Assembly: GCA_029379385.1 (NCBI GenBank)
Contig: CM055611.1
Span: 13,772,062-13,836,061 of the forward strand
DNA length: 64,000 nucleotides
Source: Quillaja saponaria
Taxonomy: Eukaryota; Streptophyta; Magnoliopsida; Fabales; Quillajaceae
Direction: 5' to 3'
Shown here: in pieces, positions 33,426 through 46,000 of the stretch
Layout: every line of letters begins with the position of its first letter
Position numbering within the stretch: position 1 is the first letter of the stretch
Translations under genes and position numbers: made by a program
The notes under the pieces: generated by a model
Databases searched by the model: none
Seen by the model: only the letters and a program-made list of their open reading frames with translations
What the model was told of the DNA's origin: nothing

Positions 33426-35446
33426 TATATATGTCATATACTGATGGATCTTTGTTTCGTACAGAGGCTCCTATTATTAGTAGCCATATGAAATAGGCTA
33501 CCAGGCCTCGAGGACTGCCTTCCAATTGGATCTTTGTTGCATCCCATCCACATTAGAACCAACCCAGATAATATGGACAAGTTTCTCACATTTGCATGGG
33601 AAATGTGTGTTTCCCTCCTATGTATCTCCTTCAATTTCTCTCCTTTTGTCTTCCTTTCCAGGTTCTTCTTTATCACTTCCTTAATCACACTTCTTTCAGC
33701 TGATTACTTCAAAAGTGAATATTCGAAAGAAAATTTTATTGGGTACTTCAAAGTAACAAACATGTTTCCCCCTTCCTCTTTTTAGTGTCACAAATGGACT
33801 GCCAGTTTCTCAGAATATCAAACAGTCTTGATTTTATTGTTTCCCTTGCTTATTCTAAACTAAGGACTTCAAATGTTCAGACATATGTTTCCACGTGATT
33901 TGAAACTAAGGACATCAATTCTCCATTTTCTCAAGAGGACTTGGCAGACTAAGCATTCAACTCGCTACATCTCCAATACTCAATTCTCATACATAGATAA
34001 TTGGGTCCCCACATTCACAATGATTCTAACTTCAAATAATAATTAAAATTTTGAAACACTTCAATTAATGTAAAAGAGATCTTAAAATTAGTGTCGACTG
34101 AAATTAAATTTTTAACAGAGCAATGTAGGGAGAAGAGAACCAACACTTAACTAATTCAATTGTTTAGTATATTTCTGTAACATGCAAACTAAAAATGTTT
34201 TATTACTTCATTGTGTGAAGCATGCATCCTACTAAACAAAGGTTGTGGGGATCAACTAAAGCAACAATCTTAAAGCTGATCTTCTATCCAAATGTTACAT
34301 GTAGAACTTCAAAGGAAACATACCTTTACTGTCTGACCAGATACCCAAAGTAGCTGTATTAAAAATCTGGTAGTCTAATTTTTACCATATGTAGGATAGA
34401 GCTTGCCTAAATTTATCCAGTTCATTCAAGCAACTTCCAATTCAGGTGATTAAGTAGAAAAGTCTGTGAAATTATCTAATTTATATTAAGGGAATGCTTA
34501 CCCACAGTGAGCCAATAGAAACTTTCAGAACTTTTATTTTGCAAATTCCTATGGCAATATTGTACATAAAGGACTCAACTTCTTCCTCTGATTGGCCACG
34601 GGCAGGTGATAAGCAAATGAATGCTTCCTCGAGAGATAGCATTTACTGCAAAGAGATATCATTTCCTACTCCACCCATATAAATCAAAGATACTAGACTA
34701 GGACAATCAATGTTTAGCTCAACCTTGCACAATCCATTTGATAGAGGGTCTTGAAAAGGTTCATCAACTAACTTCAAACTCTTCAAACTCGGACAGCATA
34801 TATATAAAACCTTCAGACTACTAAGTACGCATGCTTCAAGTCTTAAGCTTTCAAGTAACGGACAACTGGAAAAAAAGTTCTCAACAATTTTATCATCTGA
34901 AAATTCAACCTTTACCAAATTCAGGGACTTCAGCCGGCTGAAACAAGAAAATGTCAGCAGATTAAGTCCGCAATTCTCTAAGTTCAACTTCAATACCTCC
35001 AAAGATCTAGAAGCAACAAGACAATGGGGTAACTCAAATGAGGATTGTGGATCTAACGTTATATCCAACTCATGAACATTTCGTTGGGCAGCAACATTTA
35101 ACCATCAAAAAATAGTATCTTCATCGCAAACACTTTGGCAGGAAAGACGAAATGTTAAAATATCAGTAGACTTACTTTGACATAACAACACCCAGTTCAC
35201 AAACACGCTAAATTTTTCATATGCTCCATCACCATACAATCTTACTAGATCTGTCCAGATAGTGTTTATATCGAAGTACAAATAAGGAACTGAAGACCAA
35301 AAGTACCTCCATTTTCGAGACAAAGCGCTTGTTCTTACTACATCAACAGTTTCTAGGAATGAGAAGATGTGATGGAGTATGGCTTCTGGAAGATTGCTAA
35401 TCCTGTCATCATTGCCTGCTGTTCTTGAAAGTTTCTGGGATTCCAT
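32071..35446 (-). pseudogene. FBD-C: F-box/LRR/FBD gene with two in-frame stops
   Basis: The most complete F-box copy. Exon 1 is 35446-34502: F-box RISNLPEAILHHIFSFLETV at residues 17-36, then LRR-type sequence (LEVLKLNLENCGLNLL, RLKSLNLVKVEF). The LRR exon is 33133-32969 and the FBD exon 32373-32071 (VLESSDFGPL, CLTYHLKVVQINYVDD, stop after KLEI). These three join in frame to about 470 codons, a normal size for the family, where the protein is the substrate adaptor of an SCF ubiquitin ligase. A small extra exon near 34.32-34.37 kb is possible but its frame could not be settled. Exon 1 has TGA at 35107-35105 and TAA at 34645-34643; at the second, copy D has AAA. Apart from these stops the frame is undamaged, so the loss may be recent. 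Confidence 0.85.
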
Positions 35447-36179
35447 CTTTCAAAAGGGAAATACGCCCACAGTTAAAATGAACTGTATCGAGAGCTGAAA
35501 AAAAATGGAGGTTCCTGATACAGGAATTTTATCAAACAGCTGGCGGGTTCCAACTTCCAACAAGGAGAATATTATACCTTATTTTAGATCAAACTTACTA
35601 ATCAGACAAAAGCTTCAATTTTGACCTTCCATTGTTGTCTCTTTATCAATAACAAAAAATTGGCGGGATCGAATGATTCCCCGTCAAAATGCCTTCTACT
35701 TATTTCGCGCCAGGAGGATGTTTCTGTGGCGGACTTGCCGCAATAATTTTTCAATATGACAAAGAAGTGTGGTAATAGGAGTAGTAAAATTAATATAATT
35801 CTATAAGCTGAATGTCTGAGACTTTGATTAGGAAATTTTTTAAAATTAAAATCTGATTATTTTTTAAAAATTTCTTGATTAAAAATCAGATAAAAAATAA
35901 TAGTAATTCAGGGTGTTTCTTTCGGCTTATAATTAAGTTTATAATAATAAAGACTATAATATCTCGTCGTTTCTATAAGTAATATTTAATATTTTTAACA
36001 CATCATCCATATACTAAAGTTTTATTGTAATACTTTGTAGTAATTGTAATAATTATTTTATCAAATACAAATATAATTTTAATTAAAAACTTTTATAAAT
36101 TATAAATAATTCTTCCCCAACATTTATATAATTATTACATAATTTAAAATTTAATTATATATTGAAGAGAAACTCTTGA
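35447..36179. other. Upstream flank of FBD-C
   Basis: Presumed promoter side of FBD-C, then AT-rich sequence. It includes an inverted pair around 35855-35890 (AAATCAGATT and mirror). No gene was seen. Confidence 0.4.
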
Positions 36180-39100
36180 ACGGAGACAATGTGGATGGAA
36201 GGAGTAGGTGATTGTGGACGTTCATTGGAGGAGCAAGATATTCTCCAGTAGAGCAACAAGAAAGTTAAAATGGTCCAAGGAGAGATGGGTTGAGACTAAC
36301 CTATCCAAGACCAGTTGAGGACGTGACTCGGAAGGCCTTTTACAAGGAATCTGGTTTGGTAAGTGTTTATGGAGTTGTCGGCATGGACGTTGGAGGACAA
36401 GGTTTGGAGGTTAATGAGGGGGATATGGATATCGATGATGATGTTGAGGATGAAGATTGGCCTGATGATGATGAATGCTGGAATATTTGTCTCACCAAAG
36501 AGGAGAAAAGTAGATTGAGATCACCATGGAGACAATCTCTAGTCATCAGGATGCTAAGGAAGAAAATTGGATTACTTCTCAAAGTTTTCAGGTGTTATGG
36601 AATGGAAATCCTACTGGGCAATTCACTCCTACCAGAGGTATTAGGTAAGATGATATGCTATCTCCATATATGTTTGTGCTCTGTATGGAAATGATGAGTC
36701 ACTTAATTGCTGATAAAGTTCAACAAGGGCTATAGAAGGCTATAACTGTAAGAATCGGTATAAAATATAACAATCATATGGACAGAGAAATTTAAAATTT
36801 TGATTTCTTTAACCCTGAAATCACTTTATGATTATATGAAAGATCATAATTCAAGTTTAACAATTAAACAAGAAGTTAGAGAATGTGTAACTTCGAGGCT
36901 TTCAATTCTTTCGTCGTCACTCTTTTGTTAATTCATCAAGAGCACATCAACGGCACAAGTCTCTTCTCTAAGTATATCTACACAAACAAATCCAACTAAG
37001 GATCTTCATGCTTGAAGATAAGAAGGGTTACCAAGAGATTCTTTATGTGCTAACACAAGTTACCAAATCTCTCTTGTAATTTAGAAACTTTCATTGGTCT
37101 AAGATGGATTTTAGGCTCTCTGTACAGTACATATATTTATTTTTCTCTTCAATCTTTTTACTAGCTTGTTAAGTCTTTTTTTTTTTTTCTTTTTTAATAA
37201 AGATTAGCCACCTCTCTATGTATTGGACAATATTAACACATAAGAGATTCTACTAATATTAGGATTTTATCATAATTAAATATAATGCCTAGCAAGCTAT
37301 AATAATTACGTGACTACCCAAAAACTCTCCTTAATTGAATATCGTTCTTTTGTGTGTGACTTATTAGATTCAAACTATTGATGATAGTAGGCATGTAACT
37401 TTTACATATGACCCCGTTCAATTAAATTAGAACTCATTCTAATTATTTAAGTTAAATCTCTTTTTAATTAACTTTTTAATTAAGATTAATTAATTAATCA
37501 TCAGGGTTTCCTACAAGTCAAGATTTGTGCCTACCAATAGATGATGACTACCCATAATAATATGAATATTGCTATGAACCTTTTAAACATTTTCGCTAAC
37601 AGTTACCATGCAATTCAATCCTTCTATCATGCAATATCCCAATTAAATCTATTTTTGGGTATGGAAATAATGTCAAACCCTAAATTTAATCATATGTATC
37701 GAATCTTAAGATTATAACTTTATTGGATAAATTAGAAACTCAAATTCTAATATCCAGTATGCTATGGCCATAAACTTTAAGCTAAATCTTTTATAGACCA
37801 CATAGGACATTCTCTCTTTTCTACTAAAAGTGATAAAACCTTTATTATACATTCACATACCTCCATATGCAAGTCGTTATATGCAATTACTATTTCTTAG
37901 GTGACTTATTAATAAAATTAGAAATAGTATCAAAGTATAATGATGTACATACAAGATAACTATAATGTCTCAAGTCAAAGGACTATTTACACAACTGTAA
38001 CATGAGAACCACCTATTGACATATAAAGAAACTCCATATAGGTGTTCTCAGTTGAGTCATTTTAGTGAATTCATTTTCTAATAAGCACATACATATCCAT
38101 CCTAGTGTTTCATACACAAGTGACTATGAGATCTACCCTCAACTTTTTGAGCCATCTAAATATGTATTAATCTATTCAGATTCACTAATACCCAACTTAG
38201 TGATCCTATGATTGGGAACATTTAAGAATTAAGCTTTAAAGAAATACATCTCATTAGCATGATCTCATCATGATGCTTATTTCCATTGCTTTAATTCTTT
38301 GACTCATGATGGTTAATTAATAACTCATACATGATAATGTTTGCCACTTATTCAATTAAATGAATATTAATATTTATAATAATATGCCACAACATCACAT
38401 GTCATTGGCTTTAGGGCATACTACTAACAATAATAATAGGTAAAGAAGGGTCATGGATCTCTCACCTTATAATTACAAATGATCTACTTTTATTTGCAGA
38501 AGCTTCCAGGGATCAAGCTACAGTTATCAAAGATACCCTTTTGGAGTTTGGTGAAGCTTCGGGTCAACGAGTAAATATCAACAAAACATGCTTCCATTGC
38601 AGCCAGAGAGTAAAAGGAGGAGTTAAATGTGAGATTGAAATTGTGATAGTGTATAAGTCTATAAATGACTTAGGAAAATACCTTGGGGTTCCTCTGTTCC
38701 ATAGTAAGGTTACTCGCAGACACTTTCACCATATCCTTGATAAAGTTAAGCACTACTTGCCAATTAGAAAGTGAATCATTTACCTATGGAAGGACGAATA
38801 ACTTTGGCTCAATTAGTGTTACAAGCCCTTCCTGTTTATACCATGCAATTCACGTGCATGCCTAGTACACTTTGTGATGAGGTTTCAAAACTTAGCTGTA
38901 AATTCATATGGGGTGAAGGGGAGATAATTGTAAATGGCACACAGTTAAATGGGAAGTTATGACTAGAAGCAAAGGTTTGGATGGCCTTGGGCTCAAGGAA
39001 TTGTGGACTTTCAATCAAGCTTTTCTAATGAAGCTAGGTTGGGGGTGCTTAAAGCTAAATGCCTTTATGGAATATATGTTTTTCAACCTCACAACCCTAA

Positions 39101-40545
39101 ACCAACAAATTCAGTGCTTTGGAAAGCAATCTGAGGATTTGCTTCATGGTTCTCGGTGGAATGTAAATAATGGATGTATTATCAAGTTTTATGTGGATGA
39201 CTGGGTGTCATCCGTGGGCCTCTTCTAGGGTTAGCTACCAGGAGATTGGATGATGGAAAGGAATATACTACTATTAAAGAGTATGTGACCTTAGATAGGG
39301 ATGGGATGAAACAAAGCTACACTCCTTTTTGCTAGACGATGTATTTGGCAAAGTTAGATCTTTGCTTCCTTGTCGTGATGAGAATGGGCTTGATCGTCAT
39401 GCATAGGGAGCATCTCAAACTGACCTTTTTTTTTCTACCTGGTCAGCGTACAGGTTGCTTTCAAATGAAATGGATATGGTGGAGCATGAAATCTGGAGGT
39501 ATATTTAGAAGTGGGATAGCCCTTATAAGGTTTATGCCTTCCTTTGGAAACTAGCTAATAATGGGTTGCTAACAAACACAAGAAGAGCTTGTATGATGGA
39601 TAAGATCAATACTATTTGTGGTGGTTGTAATATGGAGGCTAAAACAACTTTCCACCTTCTTCGAGATTTCCCCAGGACCTATAATTACCAGATTTCTCTA
39701 AGGAATGGGGTAGTAGGTAATCAGTTCTTCATTCAGAATTTGCTGAATTAGATGATCAGTAATTTAAGTGCCACAGAGAAGGCTGGTGGGTGCTCCTAGG
39801 CTCTTGTTTTTAGGCTAACTTGATGGTTCTTATGGAATTGGAGGAATAAGTGCTATTTCGATGATGCATTTAGATGGCCGGCTAACCCAAGAGCTTCCAT
39901 CCTCGGGTATATACATGAAGTGACTATTGCTACAAGGGCAGAGGCTTTAACTACACCAAGGTTGCAAAAAATAGAATCTAATTAAGTGGAATGCTCCTAC
40001 TATAGGGTGGATTAAGGTTAATACTAATGGTGCTTTCCGTGGAAATCCAGGGCAGGCTAGTACAGTAGGTGTTTTAAGAGAAACTAAAGGAAACTAGCCA
40101 TTCGGGTTTGGTGAAAGACTTGGATGGAATTGTTTTGTAAGGGCTAAGATTTGGGACTTGAGGCTAGGATTACTAGCTACTTAGAATATGGCTTACAAGA
40201 AGATTATTGTGGAATTAGATTCTTAGGTGGTGATTTCTTTCTTGATTAAAGGGTCTTTCGATTGTAATACTAATCAACCGCTTATTCAAAATATTAGTAG
40301 AATCCTAGCTCATGATTAGGAGGTTTAACTGTTACATGTTTATCGTGAGGCTAATAATGTGGCGAACAAACTTGCGAATATTGTGTTAGACGCTAATGAC
40401 ATGGTTTGTAATTGGCATCAACCTTTGCCGGAAGTTGGGTTGCTTGTTGATGGAGACAATGATGGGGTAGCCTAGGGCAGTCGTATTGCTTTATCGGCTT
40501 TGTAATTTACTTTTCCTTTCCAATTTATCAAAAAAAAAATTATAA
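36180..40545 (+). mobile_element. LINE (L1-type), internally deleted, with nested insertion
   Basis: Forward coding traces in L1 order. ORF1 piece with an acidic run and CLTKEEKSRLRSPWRQSLVI (DUF4283-type) at about 36400-36580. Then directly reverse-transcriptase motifs GNPTGQFTPTRGIRQDDMLS and YMFVLCMEMMSHLIADKV (about 36590-36720). After the insert come more RT (WISHLIITNDLLLFAEAS, NDLGKYLGVPLFHSKV, GRITLAQLVLQALPVYTMQF), a zinc-binding end (ICGGCNMEAKTTFHLL) and RNase H (WIKVNTNGAFRGNPGQAST ... REANNVANKLANIV) to about 40450. The 3' end has TTTCC-rich sequence and an A run at 40531. The endonuclease and the start of RT are missing. The active-site ADD reads TND. Many stops; dead. Confidence 0.85.
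36747..38429. mobile_element. Probable solo LTR (1.68 kb) nested in the LINE
   Basis: The LINE reading is interrupted between KAIT (36746) and IIIGKEGSWISH (38430). The 1683-bp insert begins TGTAAG and ends CTAACA, with TG/CA ends, and is flanked by ATAAC (36742-36746) and ATAAT (38430-38434), a target duplication with one mismatch. No coding sequence was seen inside. Length, ends and duplication fit a solo LTR left after recombination. The superfamily is not determined. Confidence 0.65.
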
Positions 40546-41324
40546 TTTTTAAATAATTATAAACAAAAAATGAACTGTTCTTAAGCCACCTAAAAGCCAC
40601 TTAAAACAATTTTCTTCTTTTTGTTTTTGTCTTTATAGTACAAAGTAACTCAACTATTTTCAAATTAGTCCAAGTTATATTGGGAATCTGAAAAAATTGG
40701 TTGGCCAATGATAAAAGTTTATATTCAGCTTTAATTTAGTCAAATTAGGCATTTCATTTGAGGCTTCAGGTTATATGAAATGTTAAACAAAATTTTCATG
40801 TAGATTAAAAAAATAGAAAAATCAATTTTTTTTTATCCAAACTAAGAGAATAATGCTCACATGTCAAGTACATGCTATATATTTATAATTTTTTTGTATA
40901 ACTTGTAATGGACTCCTTACAATTTGAATTTTCTAAATAATTTTTTATTTAGAAAAAGAACATAATTTGAAAATGTGGTATTTGTTTCACTACAAGTTAA
41001 TTTAAATTGAAAAATCGCACAATTTTGTAAAATATATATATAGTTTTTTTAATTAATTTATTTCATTTATATAAAGACCTTCTTGATTATTATTTTTTTC
41101 CCCATTAAATAATCTCTTATAAAATTTCTCTTCTATTTTCTTATGTCTTTGTCACAACTTCTTTTCTTTTCCCTATATACTAATATTCTGTTTTAGTTTG
41201 AAATGATTCATTTTTTTTTTTCAAATTTCAATGGAAAAACTAAATGGAAAGAAAAGAAAAACAATATTGGGGTTTATATCAAAGAAACATAATTAATTAA
41301 TTTAATTTGTTTTTAAATCATAAG
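40546..41324. other. AT-rich spacer
   Basis: Very AT-rich with many T and A runs. No gene or repeat was recognised. Confidence 0.5.
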
Positions 41325-41745
41325 TGTCACACTCTGCACGAAGGCATGACTAGCTGGAAAAATGGGTAACCAAACATCCATAACCTTTACTTCAAATCAA
41401 ATAAAGACATAAGACCTTTGATCAATTATAATTCAATTGGAAAGCTTAATCAAACAAAACTACATGCAAAACTTATTTATCAAAATACATGATACTTTAA
41501 TTAAAAATTTTACAGAGGTTCCCCGTAAAGAGGAACATGCCCAGTAATATAAACATATATAACATGATTATATTCAACTAGTTAACAACACCAATGGTAT
41601 ACACAAGGAGCTCCTGTCTATTCATATCATAAACAATAACAATTAGCCTATTGTACAAAACAAACTCAGCAACATAAAACCCTAATGTGAATGCAAACTT
41701 CCATCGTTTGGCTTCAAGTATGTGATTCTAAAGAAATACCTTGCC
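41325..41745 (-). mobile_element. LTR end fragment, inverted copy of 46590-47013
   Basis: Begins TGTCACACTCTGCACGAAGG and aligns, as reverse complement, with the end of the long LTR at 47013 going inward. Shared blocks in order: CATGACT.GC, GGGTAACCAA, CCATAACC, GGTTCCC, AACATGCCCA, ACATTCAACTA/ATATTCAACTA, AAGGAGCT, CATAAA.A.TAACAA and CTTCAAGTATG. Similarity is moderate, so these are old relatives. No target duplication was found beside it. Confidence 0.65.
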
Positions 41746-43097
41746 GCCCGCTATCATTAAATTGTTTTAAATTAGACTTAATTCATTGCTTCAAGTATGT
41801 GATTCTGAAGAAATACCTTGGCTTCAATTATACTAAATTTATTGATTTGTTTTAAAGGACAAAAACGACTGGTTGTTAATAGAATGCATTGTCGGCTTTT
41901 TATAAATTACTCGTTTAGGTGAGGACTTTCAAATATATCGTAAGTTAAATTTGTACTGATATATAACCAATCTGCAATAAATAAAGAGAATACAGTAATC
42001 CTATGAATAAATTATTATCACATACTGGTAATAGTAGTAGCAAAAGAATATTATTCTGTACTTCCAAGTATACCTAACTCTACATATTTTGGTACAAGAA
42101 AATCACAGTTAAAATATTTATTTATTTATTGGCACAAAAAGTTATGTATCATGAAAACTATATGTCACATATATCTATATCATGTAGGCGACTCTTAAAA
42201 AGTAACTGAAGGAAATTAATAAATTGAATATGAAGGTTGAACTCTATTGTAATATATAAGATAGTCCCAAATATTTTAAGTATTTCAATCAACTAATTTA
42301 ACCTTTAGAACATGCATGCAATATAAGTACTTTGTTTGAATGAGAGGGAACACAGTAGTCTTTACACATGTTGTTTACATAGTTGAATTTTTATGTACCT
42401 AAAAATTATATTTACACATTCTGTAGAGGAAATAAGAAAATTAAAATATATGTAGATAGAATTATTGTTAACCAAGAAAAATAGTTGGCTTGAATCAGAA
42501 AAACCCGTATAAATTGTAAATTTAAAGAAAATAGAAGCTAATTTATTTAAGTCATGTAATTATCTGATTTAGTTCATTAATCTGAATTTTAAATAAAAAA
42601 TATGATGTAATTCTAAGCATGGATTGGGGTTTAGGTGTTTAATTATTAGAGTTGCACAACAGAAGCATGGTGGAATATCATAATAAAAGTATTAAGTTTA
42701 GTATTTATAAGAGGTTGACTTTGTTTTAATAAATCGAATTAAAACTGCTTGAAATTTATTTTCGACTATTTAAGTTTGACGGTTAATTTAATCGAGCTTA
42801 TTTAATGTATGTCAGTGTACATATGATATTGGATAAGTTTCATGTGTTACGGATTCAGGAAGTAAAAATGAATGAAAATCTAAAGTGTGAGGAGTAACTA
42901 GTAGCAATTATAAATAGACAAGTCCATGAACTTCCTTTGTGAAAGTTATTTGATAATATCAAAATAAACAAGAACGTGAGAATCCAAGGTTACAATAAAG
43001 CAAAAATATGTGTATTTATTTGACTAATTTAGGTAAACGATTTGTCTATATCCTTCTTGTTGAAATTCGGGATGAATTTCTTTTAAGGGGAGGAGAT
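41746..43097. other. AT-rich stretch before the long LTR
   Basis: No coding sequence was recognised. A 45-bp piece near 41715-41745 is repeated near 41790-41820 (TTCAAGTATGTGATTCT). The last bases, CTTTTAAGGGGAGGAGAT (about 43080-43097), look like a retrotransposon polypurine tract touching the LTR. Confidence 0.5.
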
Positions 43098-46000
43098 TGT
43101 TATAACCCAAATTTTTTTTTTTTTTTTTTGTACGTAACTTAGTGTAATTAAGTGGATAAAAGTTTACGTGAAGTAAAATTAAAATAAACAAAAACTTAAT
43201 ATTTATGCATGTAATTAGGAAATTAATTTTCACCATGTTATTGGTTAATTTTTTATTTTTTTTAAATTTTAAAAAACACTTGAAATTAACTTGTGTAAAT
43301 TGATGTGTGTAGCATGTGTAAATAAAAAGAAAGTAAACAAGAAAATAAATAAATATGTGTGTGTGTGTGTTGTGTATAAACTTAAGAACAATTGTACACC
43401 ACTTAATTAAAAAAGGAATCTTAACCACATTTTCTTTTCATTTTGTCCTTTTCCTTCACTATTTTTCCAATTTTTTTAACTCACCGCATTCGCTCCTTGT
43501 TTATCCTCCTTGTTCATGACTTGAAGCTCTGCTTCGTCCTTTGTTTTTCATTCTACCCATGTGGAAGTTCTTGAAAATTGAGAGAATCTTTTTTTTTTCC
43601 TTCTTGTTTGTGTGAGCTTTATAGGTTCAATTCCTCCTTTGATCAAGTGGCCGTGAGATATGGAGGGGCAGAATCTTGAAATTTTTATGATGTGCCTTGC
43701 TTTCTTTCTTGCCTCGTCCGTGAGTTGTAATTGATTGAGGAAGCTTTCTGGTTCTGTTTTGTTCTTCCCTCTTATTCTGCCATAGCCTCATCTCCAGCAG
43801 CCTAGAATAAATCTTCCTAGCAGCCAAGACATTTTCTTTCCTTTCCTTGATTCACGTTTACAATTTTAACCATGAGTGTGTGTAGCTGCCCTACACCTTG
43901 CATCTTCGTTTGTACTGTGAGGTTGAGGACCTATGTTGCTCTGAGGGTGCTGCTACAAGGCTAGCCAAGGCAAGTAACCAACAACAGCCTTGCAAGTCTA
44001 GCCATAAGTCTTACGTGGGAAGGATCCTATAAGTAATAGAAGTAGCTGCAGTTTAAGGGGTGGGCTGGTTCTTACTCCTACAAGTTTTTTTAGTTTATTT
44101 GCTTTATGTGGGAAGAATTATTATGGGTTGATTTTGTAGTTAAAGGGATTAAATGAAATTAAATTAGGATCTTGAACATAGAACAAGAATTGTAGGGATG
44201 TTGGATGTACATATACATAAAGCTTTAAGGTTTATTTTAATTAGTTGAGTTAAGTTCTAAGTTGAAGTTAGAAATTGAGTAAATCACCATTAATTATGTT
44301 TTGTTTAAGGATTAGTATTAGAAGTGGAGTTGTGCGTGAACAAAAGTTTATGAATGAAGCTTAAAAGTGTTGAAATATGGAAGTTTTAGAGTAAATCAAT
44401 GTTGATTTGTCTTGGTTTAAGCCTTTAAAGTAGCTAAGTTAATTTTAAAGTTAACATTGGCATTTTCAGTATTGTGGAATTGATGAAATTGGGTTGATTT
44501 TTTAGAGGTATGTATATAAGTTATATACATACATGGAGAGTGAGATTGAGAATGCCTTTAAGCTAGTTTGATATAATGCCTACAAGAAGACTAGTTCTAA
44601 CTTTTTGAGCAAAATTTGGTAAAGTTAATTCTTAGTTGTTAGTTATTATTAGAATAGAATAACAGTTTGTAAACAATAATAAAGAATTGTTGGTTGATGT
44701 GGTGAGTTGAGAGTTTGATGAAAGAGGATAGTAAGTATGAGCAAAGAAAGGATGTTTATTTCTGGGGTGAAGTGTTGAAAATGAGAGTTAAATGGTTTTT
44801 GAACGGATGTAGGGCATATTTAATGAGTTAGAGAAATTTAGTATTTTGGGTCTTTTTAGGACTGAATTAAATTAAGGAGTTTCAAAGATGAAATGTAGCT
44901 TATGTTCTTGAGATGATGCCTGAAAAATTTCGTAAACTAGTTCTAAATATATTTATTGTTAGAGTTGTAGGACTTGCAGCTAAGGTCCATGCAAAATTTT
45001 AGACAGGCTTCAGTCAATCCGGAAAGACTTCGTTAGGGGTTGTGATTAGGAATTAGCTTAGGATCTTTGAATAATAATTGTTCTTAACATATTAAGAGAC
45101 AATTATGGAGTGGTGCAAGGTTTTAAATCCATGTTATATATATTTTGGAGGTGTTAGGAATTCATAGGTTGTGATTTTCTAGTCTTGACTATACCTATTT
45201 TGAAGTAATTGATGTTAGGGGGGTGTTAAAAGATGAATTAGGAGTAAAGCCCTGAAGATGAATCTTTCTTAGCATCTTGATAAACTAGACTAGGAAGTTT
45301 TGTAACTTAATTCCCTAGTATGAGAATTTTATAGGCATTAGAATCAGGGTCACGTAACTGGAAATTATATAGTGCCCTGTTTATGTTTATGTGATGATTT
45401 GAGTGAGTTCAAGACTAATTTTAGTAGAAGTTTCTAAATAATAAAGATAGCTAACTTCTTAAAGATAATGTTTAAACTTGGTTTTGTTAAATTTGGTTAA
45501 GTATATAAATGGAAATCAAGCATAACTCCAAGATAGTGTGAAAATACTTAAAAGGGGTAAACTTCAAATAAATACTCAAAACTTAATATTTATATATTTT
45601 TGTAATTAGAAAAGATTATAACCTATAAAATGGACAAGCTAAGTAACACTTGGAAAATTTAATTGTAGCTCCTAGAAAATGTTATTGAATTAGCGAAGCA
45701 CGTGAACGCAAGATAAGGTGACAAGCAATATTGGTATACGGTGAGTGAATTACGTGCTATTTGGTTATTAGATTATTATGTGTAACTGTATTTTTAGTTG
45801 AATAGATGTGCTATATGAAAAATTAAGCATGTGCAGTGTTTTATTAAGTTGTTTGAATTATGTATAATATTTGAAATTGTTTGTGGTTAATAATGGCCAA
45901 CGAAGTGAATTTTTCTCCGATGTGATTTTTATTTCCAGAATTGAAATCCAGGTGCGCCAAGAATATTTTAAGATAATCTAATTTTGATAAGTATTTTCGA

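Noticed and set aside
43024..43827. Minus-strand frames of 134 and 66 codons at the start of the long LTR
   Set aside because: Low-complexity, AT-driven composition and position inside an LTR; no family recognised.
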